DNA from: Parapristionchus giblindavisi
Lineage: Eukaryota; Nematoda; Chromadorea; Rhabditida; Diplogasteridae
NCBI GenBank assembly: GCA_943737045.1
Contig: CALSFV010000011.1
Location: 248,001 to 312,000, forward strand
Direction: 5' to 3'
DNA: 64,000 nt
In this document: piece by piece, positions 57,401-64,000 of the stretch
Layout: every line of letters starts with the position of its first letter
Numbering within the stretch: position 1 is the stretch's first letter
Position numbers and translations under genes: made by a program
The notes under the pieces: generated by a model
The model's database searches: none
Seen by the model: the letters and a program-made list of their open reading frames with translations, nothing else
Told to the model about the DNA's origin: nothing

Positions 57401-59634
57401 TCGATCCCACTCTGAATTGTCATCCCTCATTGTTGTACTATTCTATTACAGAGTGTGTGTAGGATGGTCAGTACATTACACAGAGATTAAAGATGCCCGA
57501 GTAGGGATAGTTTGCCAATGATTTGCCTGTATTCGTCCGCATATGCAAGCGACTCTGTATGCTATCTTCTTACTTATTCGTTTATGATTATGAACATCAC
57601 AGAAGATGGATAGAATAAAAAGAAATCAATTACATTTTCTCCAATCCCCATTAGAGTGGAGTATCAGTTTCATTCCTGATTATTTCATTAGTTAGTTGAT
57701 TATTTCATTGATTACTTGATTATTGATTGGTTTTTTCATTAGGGTGATGGGTAGACTGGGGGGATGCCTTTAAATGGCAAAGAAGCCTTCAGCATTCTAT
57801 TCGCAACATCCAACACATTCCAGTGTCATTGAACAGAGTGGAGATGTCATGATCCCTTTCTATATTAAATTTATATTGTATCACATGCGTAAACATGAAC
57901 AAGACAGTCAAAATAATAGAAGAAATGATAAATGACATAATAGGTGCTCTCAAAACACTGATTTCAAAAGTTAAAAGAACGAATATTCGGCATTCAGCGT
58001 CCTCTCGCTCTCCGTGCTACTAAAGCCCTCGAAGCTGTACATGGAACCAAGTACCAAGTAGGCACCGGCGCCGATCTTATGTGTATGTTTATTTTCATAT
58101 ATTTTATTGATTTATATGAGTAATTAATTACTTTAGATGAGGCCTCGGGTGGATCTCACGACTGGGCCAAGGGAGCGCTGAAGGTTTTGAATAATTGAAG
58201 ATCTAAGATAAAAAAATCAGTGGTCGAACGGTCGATTGTTAATACACTGTTACATTTGCGTTACGTGCCTACGCCGTAACCCCCTCCGCCGCGTCGGAGA
58301 GGCGACGGAGGGGGTTACGGCGTAGGCACGTAACGCAAATGTAACAGTGCATAAGACAATCTCCGGTATTTTAACTCGCGGGGCACACCGTTCAATCCCG
58401 TGGTGTACGCCGTGGGGTACACTACGGGGCAGAACTCTTAGACGGTGTAGCTGCAGCTCTCGGCGGTGTGCCCCGTGGGGTGGAAGGGATGGTGTGCTCC
58501 GCGAGATTTGATGTCCACCCTGCGAGGCACACCGTCTCTTCCACAACATCCTCGAGATGTACCCCGCGAGATTTAGCTTCTCAACGGTGTGTCCCGCGAG
58601 AAAAAAATACCGGCGAATGCAGACAAAAGATCAAAGAATAAAGACCCCCATTTATGGGAGAAGATGAAAGATTACAGATCATAATTCAAAGATCAGAGAT
58701 CAACTTGATTACCTCTTTAAGGTTCCATTCTCGTATCTCATCGAACTTCGTCCTCGTAACACCCTCTTCGGCAATGGATTCCTTCTTCCCGAAAGGGAGA
58801 TCGCTCCTGTCGGAAATGAGACTTGGGCAGCGATTAGAGTGGTAGCTGATGAGGTAAATATTATCATTTATATACTTTTTATCGCTTTATGTAGTTTTAA
58901 ATTAAGGATGCTTAGTTAGAATTGTGCATTTCAACAAACATTTTAATTATTCTAGTAAAATCGTAGCGACTTTCAGTCTGTCTCCGTGTAGGTTAAACAA
59001 AATAAGTTTCAAGTAATGAAGATTGATGTGTAATCCATCGTACATTTGCCTTACGTGCCTACGTCGTAACCTCTGCCGTATCGCGGAGACGCGGCGGAGG
59101 AGGTTACGGCGTAGGCACGTAAGACAAATGTAATGATGCATAAAATTCATCGCTAGTTGCGATCTTCTGTGATACCCAAAATATCTATATTTTTTAGGTC
59201 TTCTCCCAATTCGCGCAGCCTACTTTACGAGAGAAAGTCGCTAAGAAAGTCACACCCATGGGTACGGCATCTCTTTATTAATTAATCGATAACATTGATC
59301 ACAATATTGCAGGTCATCGTGGTATGACCGAGGAGACTACGGTTGCCAGCAGTGGAGAGATCGTCCATACCCAGACTACCGTACTTTCTACGGTAGCTCC
59401 TGCCACGATTGAGACAACTACTGATCAAGAGATCGAAGAGCAGGAGACTCCCACCTCGACTCTGGCTACAATAACATGCGAGGATTACGGTAGCTACTGC
59501 AAGCTGTGGAAGGTAATAAATAATGCTTTACAATAATGGATAATTATCGATTTTTACAGGTCTTCAACCTCTGTGATAGGAGATCTGTGCAGAAACTGTG
59601 TGTGTTGACATGTAATCCCCAATGTCATGTTTAA
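54423..59634 (+). CDS. Secreted M14 zinc carboxypeptidase with Thr-rich linker and ShKT-like domain (gene B)
   Basis: Sixteen exons with consistent phases give 540 residues: 54423-54496, 54567-54636, 54684-54835, 54882-54947, 55008-55128, 55176-55322, 55460-55534, 55581-55692, 55741-55850, 55895-55987, 57998-58082, 58137-58183, 58722-58853, 59198-59261, 59313-59512, 59560-59634. Signal peptide MKTSLLFFFVFLPSFLLA, then a propeptide, catalytic domain, a ~45-residue Thr/Ser/Glu-rich linker and a six-Cys tail (TCEDYGSYCKLWKVFNLCDR to CNPQC) of ShKT type. GIHAREW and LHSYSQ hold the zinc ligands, RMWRKNRR and GVDLNRNFD the substrate-binding residues, YEASGGSHDW the Tyr248 equivalent, LIELRP the catalytic Glu. 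Position 255 is His here, Glu in gene A, so substrate choice may differ. Several intron positions match gene A, supporting an old tandem duplication. Confidence 0.92.
56466..56541 (+). other. tRNA-like block, left arm
   Basis: TGTGTAGTGTAGTGGATAAT fits a D-arm with A box, and GGGGTTCGATCTCCC a T-arm with B box. GTG and CAC could close an acceptor stem. The anticodon region is expanded. Tail TTTTGTATAAAGATTGAAAT may be SINE body. Confidence 0.5.
56880..56957 (-). other. tRNA-like block, right arm
   Basis: Inverted copy of the block at 56466-56541 with few changes (CGTAGTGTAGTGGATAAAGC, GGGGTTCGATCTCCC). Confidence 0.5.
58245..58349. repeat. ~105-bp near-perfect palindromic MITE, intron 12 of gene B
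   Basis: CACTGTTACATTTGCGTTAC and following GTGCCTACGCCGTAACCCCC pair almost perfectly with the right half ending AACGCAAATGTAACAGTG; the centre is GAGA. Same family as 59034-59139 and the split copy at 47522. Confidence 0.8.
58363..58613. repeat. GC-rich foldback repeat, intron 12 of gene B
   Basis: Left end CCGGTATTTTAACTCGCGGG plus GCACACCGTT; right end AACGGTGTGTCCCGCGAG then AAAAAATACCGG. Inside, GGTGTGCCCCGTGGGG and related CACACCGT words repeat in both orientations. Confidence 0.65.
59034..59139. repeat. ~105-bp palindromic MITE, intron 13 of gene B
   Basis: CATCGTACATTTGCCTTACG then TGCCTACGTCGTAACC is mirrored by GGTTACGGCGTAGGCACGTA then AGACAAATGTAATGATG. Same length as 58245-58349. 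Confidence 0.75.
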
Positions 59635-60100
59635 TTTTGAATATTCATTTTAATATCCAAATATAATATCTCGATTTTCATACCAAAACAAGCCCCACTG
59701 TTCATATCCTTGTCCCCGATTGTGATTGCGCTATTCATCACCCCATAAAATCAATAATCTGATCACATAATCATCTACAGTAACCCATCCTCGAACGAAC
59801 TCTTCCCGTTACGGATCCGACTGCCATTCAGTTTCTCATTTTGTCCATAATAAATTAATAATTATAATAATAATTGCGCGATAATCATTAATAATTCAAC
59901 GATTTACCATATTGTTCTCAATATTACAACAACTCAGCGATACCCGTAAAGACAATAAATATCTATTATATACAACTGTTCATGCTTCGAATATATTAAT
60001 TACAATTATATCCAATAAATAAATTTTAATTCTATTTCAAACATATTTTGCTCTTATTCCAAAAAAAGTGGGTGAATCAATCAAAATCGAGATGATGCAA
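59635..60100. other. Convergent intergenic region (gene B / vps-51)
   Basis: AT-rich, 466 bp between the two stop codons. AATAAA occurs on the plus strand at 59849, a plausible poly(A) signal for gene B. No gene is seen in it. Confidence 0.5.
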
Positions 60101-63082
60101 TTATTGATTGAGTTCTTCCTCTTCGACCATCAGACTAGCCACAACGTTAGGGTGGAGAAGTTGGGGATTTGAACATCTGAAAAGAATCGAAAATGAATCA
60201 ATATTCCAAACGAACTGGTCAAAAGTTGCTTGTGTCAATTCGTGGCAAAAAAACTTTAAAAAGTAGTGACTGACAATGAGTATCTTTTTTTGCATCAACA
60301 TCTGATTTTTTTGAAATGAAAATATTTCAAAAATGAGCACTGATTACCTTCTAAGTGAGGATGATAGTATAGCATCGAAGAGTGATGTCAGCAGTGTATC
60401 ATCTCCTATGAGATATGAGAAGATATCTTGCAGATATGCTACGTCCACCTGTAATGACTCTGCTATTTTGCAAAACTTAAATTGTGCTTATCATACATGT
60501 GCGCGGGTGCCCCCTGTAAAATTAGGTCTTTTCGAAAATTTGTGGAGTGCCCCCTGCAAAAGATGACGTTGAGGTGAAATTTTGAGGGAAAAAAGTAAAT
60601 TCCCCCTGCAAAATGAACCATTTTTCGCTCGGATGCCCCCTGTAGTGTCGAGCTCCAGGTACCCTGCCCATCTATGGTGCTTATATTTTTCACTTGAAGT
60701 AGACGTGCAAGACACATGTCACATTCACGTTTCGTGATCTATGGATATCAAGAAAGCCTTAACCGAAATGTTTAAAAAATGAAATGAAATGTTAATTATT
60801 TACATACCTGTATCTGTTGCATGGAGTGTGCAGTCAGTGTATTCATTCTCACTCCCTCGATTCCACTCTTGAGCACTCCTTTCGCTATTGCCACCAACAT
60901 CGACGACTTCTTGAACTGCATAGTAACAAGTCGGTAAGTTAGGAATACAATATCGATCGATATTTTGTCAATCAATACACAATATAACACGCTATCTTAG
61001 AAAATCGACATAGGTGCGGTATCGACGAAAAATGGATTTTTCTGTTTTATGTATGATAATTACAATGAGTGAAGTTCACTGGTACTTGGAAATTCCTTCC
61101 AATTGAAAATTCGCTTCAGGGGGTGACCACACAACGATTTGGCGCCTTTTCCTAAAAGGTTTATTTCGAATACAATCGATGCGGGAGTGGACGCAATCGA
61201 CTCCTTAGCTAATTCTAAGAAACTATTGTCAAGGGGAGTTTTTCGATCAACGGTCAACGAAGGCTGGAATTTTGAATTTTCGAAAAAAATTTCACATTTA
61301 ATTAATTTTCACTATTTTGCTACAACAACCCTACGTTTTTTATTTGCTCAATCGCTTCTAAATATCATAATACAGCTTCAGTTTAAAAATCATATTTTTT
61401 TTTAAAAATAGTGTTACGGTGAATAAATCATTTTTATAATGAAGTCGTGAATTATGGTGTGGCACCTACAGTATCCCGAATCGATCAATTTAGTAATCTG
61501 GTAGTTTTAAACATATTTTACCTCTGTTCTTGACATGACTAAGGTACACGACTACTCCTCGTCTTCGGAGTGCACCCGTGCCCAGGTGCTGATGTCGATG
61601 AAAATTGACATTTTTCGTAAATTGATCACTATTTCGTTGTTTGCGATCCAATATCGAAAAAAATTGGATCACTATACCAGGGTATGATCGATACAAACAT
61701 ACTAAAAATAAAGAGAAACGGTTGACTGCGAAGAAAGTTATTGTTGAAAAACCAAAAAATTGTAGAATATTTGCCAGCACTGCACCGTGCAGGTGCACTC
61801 CGAAGACGAGGAGTAGTCGTATACCTTAGCCATGTCAAGAAAAGCGGTAAAATATGTTTAAAACTACCAGATTTCTAAATTGATCGATTCGGGATACTGT
61901 AGGTGCCACACCATAATTCACGACTTCATTATAAATAGTGAAAATTAATTAAATGTGAAATTTTTTTTCGAAAATTCAAAATGCCTGCCTTCGTTGACCG
62001 TTGATCGAAAAACTCCCCTTGACAATAGTTTCTTAGAATTAGCTAAGGAGTCGATTGCGTCCACTCCCGCATCGATTGGATTCGAAATAAACCTTTTAGG
62101 AAAAGGCGCCAAATCGTTGTGTGGTCACCCCCTGAAGCGAATTTTCAATTGGAGGGAATTTCCAAGTACGAGTGAACTTCACTCATTGAGCCTGTAGTTA
62201 TCATGCATAAAACAGAAAAATCCATTTTTCATCGATACCAAAAAATATCCCAGTTGTTGAATTCTCTCAGATAGTGTTCTATATGACGATCCGTAATTAA
62301 TCAATAATCTCACATGTACTGTAGCATGCAGATCCACACGTTCGCTCCACAGCGAGTCCTTGAGAGAATCTGAGGGCATCGCCACCTGGCAAATAAACGA
62401 TATAATAACACACAAATTATGGAAGCTCCGCCCAACAAACTGCTCGGGGAAGGACACCTAGTTACTAGTTACCTGTTTGACAGCAGACGATCGTTGCTGA
62501 CGAGAGTCACGTCTGGAAAGCCGATTGTACGAATCAGTAAAAGACAAAATCGATTGATCGCCTACCGTATCTCCTCTCCCAGCACACTGGCTACCGTATC
62601 CGACAGTGTCCGTATCTGCTCGCCCAATTGTCGAGTGGCTTTGGAAACGCCGCGAGGTTGCGCAGACATGGCGAGCGAGGAGAAGGAATTGCACCACGGG
62701 TCACCTGCAAGGGGTAATCATATAATTTATTATTGAAAAGCACAAAAAACATTATATAAGTTGAATTGGAGAAGCCATGGATATCTTATTGTTCTAAATG
62801 TGAGACCAATCGAGCAACATTGAACATCTCTCACAAACACACTAGAAATTATCCATATTAAATTATTAAAAATTGAGTGAAGAAGCTGTGAGATAAACAT
62901 GGGTCAAAAAGCACGCTAAAAACTACGAAGACCGCATTTTTAAACCAATTCAACCAGATAAAGTTTTGAGCTGGAGTTTTGAGAAAGTTAATGATAGAGA
63001 ATGGCATACCGACAATTACAGCAGTGTGCTGAACGTACTGCATGAGCAACTGATGAGAGGATGACCGCCACATTGATGAAAT
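60101..63082 (-). CDS. VPS51, C-terminal part (GARP/EARP tethering complex subunit)
   Basis: Seven minus-strand exons with matching phases: 63082-63010, 62704-62566, 62512-62473, 62385-62314, 60915-60808, 60448-60348, 60176-60101, ending in TAA at 60101. The C-terminal signature of VPS51 is clear: SLKDSLWSERVDLHATVH, FKKSSMLVAIAKGVLKSGIE, MQQIQVDVAYLQDIFSYLIG, LLTSLFDAILSSSLRRCSNP then VVASLMVEEEELNQ. VPS51 is a core subunit of the GARP and EARP complexes that tether endosome-derived vesicles at the trans-Golgi and recycling endosomes. The visible ~200 residues are roughly the last third to quarter of the usual protein; the N-terminal coiled-coil part was not found, so 5' exons lie in unrecognised sequence or beyond the right edge. 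No break in the visible part. A 1.2-kb foldback element sits in the intron 60916-62313. Confidence 0.85.
60498..60665. repeat. Degenerate CCCCCTG-AAAA repeat in a vps-51 intron
   Basis: TGCCCCCTGTAAAATTAGGT, TGCCCCCTGCAAAAGATG, TTCCCCCTGCAAAATGAACC and TGCCCCCTGTAGTGT recur every ~45 bases. Confidence 0.6.
61018..62239. mobile_element. ~1.2-kb foldback element in a vps-51 intron
   Basis: Left end GGTATCGACGAAAAATGGAT and right end ATCCATTTTTCATCGATACC are complements, and similarity runs through most of both arms (e.g. GGGGTGACCACACAACGATT, GGAGTGGACGCAATCGACTC). The left arm has ~130 extra bases at about 61300-61440. TA at 61020-61021 and 62236-62237 could be a Tc1/mariner-type duplication of an element starting TCGA. 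No transposase; the frames here are arm shadows. Confidence 0.7.
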
Positions 63083-63131
63083 CTGAAGAAGTTAATAGAT
63101 AATATTGATAATAATATTTTTTTAAAGACCG

Positions 63132-63224
63132 CCTCGGTAAGACTCGAGCATTTTGACCCCCTGCCGGACATTCACGTGGACTTTCGATTTGGCCCTCAAT
63201 ACTTTCATCATAGACACATACCGG
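63132..63224 (-). repeat. Dispersed repeat, copy 2
   Basis: Reverse complement of 39101-39196, here next to the first visible vps-51 exon. The G-run of copy 1 is short here. Confidence 0.7.
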
Positions 63225-64000
63225 GGGGAGACCGATGAAAGTTATAGTGAAAATGCCCTTGGGCTCAAACCCGGCTGAAATATGTCATATTGAGTAAAAA
63301 AATGAAAAATTCACATCTTTTCAATCGTGCTAGCTAGGGCTTTTATTTCTTTTTATTAGCGAATAACATGTCAAGTACTCTTACAAACACTGCTGAACAT
63401 TAATATCATATCGTTCTGAATGTTTTTTCGTGTTTGATTTTCAGATTTTTCTTCTTTTATCCTCGTTTAATAGATGATGCAAGAAATGCATAGTGTGTAT
63501 TGTAGCCCTGACGATTATGCACATGGTGGTCACATTCCCTTGGCCAGCCATTTTGTCATAAGCCTCGAGAATTGCAACTGAATGTGAGATATGCGTAAAT
63601 TGCAAAAATCGAAAATTAAATTTCGCAAGAGGTAGCTTTATTATCTCATTTCACTCGTAGTGGTGCACGTACATAGGAAAATATACAAATAGACTCGGAC
63701 TACATTACACGAAAAATACTTATTTTATTTTAATTTCTTCAACTCCCGCATTCCGTCGACCGTCAAGGCATGTTCATTCATAGGGTGGATGGTGACTGAT
63801 GCATGTGCGTTTGCGAAAACGACTACAACGTGAAGAATCGTCGTTTCGCAGATCTCGAATTTATTTTTTTAATTATCAAACTTGAATATTTATATGTTTC
63901 TTTCATATAAATCGGTTGGAAGGTAGCGTGCTGCAGCCAAAGCTGTACCATTTTTATCAGTAGGAGTATACGGTATTGAACTACCGTAATCGCCAGAAAT
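63225..64000. other. Right end of window, no supported gene
   Basis: A minus-strand frame at about 63470-63565 after an ACATTCAG acceptor reads AILEAYDKMAGQGNVTTMCI and then degenerates. It could be an exon or an old gene relic, but I cannot assign it or connect it to vps-51. Confidence 0.35.

Noticed and set aside
63470..63565. Upstream exon of vps-51 or an oxidoreductase fragment
   Set aside because: The short minus-strand frame is suggestive, but I could not match it to VPS51 or firmly to another family.

Overview
The window looks like nuclear DNA of a nematode. It is AT-rich, and its genes are cut into many short exons (16 each in the two complete genes) by introns with ordinary GT..TTTCAG borders. 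Two adjacent genes encode secreted M14 zinc carboxypeptidases that end in six-cysteine ShKT (SXC) domains, an architecture typical of nematodes. Fragments of a patched-related gene and a C-terminal part of vps-51 agree with this. Introns rich in ATTGATT and TTTGATC words recall diplogastrids such as Pristionchus, but that narrower placement is a guess.

Layout. 1-30479: fourteen head-to-tail copies of a ~2.03-kb non-coding unit (a megasatellite continuing off the left edge). One unit carries a 340-bp MITE (9392-9731) and another a ~1.97-kb tandem Helitron-like insertion (25040-27013). 30480-32500: hairpin repeats and a CT-rich minisatellite. 32785-35756: two decayed intron-bearing pseudogenes, topoisomerase II and the 3' end of GDP-mannose pyrophosphorylase, with a probable solo LTR and a (TAA)n tract between them. 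37138-38269, minus strand: 5'-truncated, frameshifted remnant of a patched-related gene, ending at a foldback element. 38317-42957: transposon graveyard, including a TA-flanked 1367-bp foldback element nested in a second copy of the MITE seen at 9392, tRNA-like SINE pieces and a LINE 3' end.

44812-53184 and 54423-59634, plus strand: two complete tandem M14 carboxypeptidase genes with signal peptides, propeptides and C-terminal ShKT domains (498 and 540 predicted residues), separated by a ~600-bp pure-purine GGGAGA array. 60101-63082, minus strand and convergent: the last seven visible exons of a VPS51 (GARP/EARP tethering complex) gene that continues off the right edge or into unrecognised exons.

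The carboxypeptidases are probably secreted enzymes processing extracellular peptides or cuticle proteins; vps-51 is unrelated housekeeping trafficking. The most distinctive features are the 2-kb array, and the density and diversity of long palindromic (foldback) elements, several with tRNA-like promoters, in nearly every long intron. All identifications come from reading the sequence and recalled family motifs; no searches were run.
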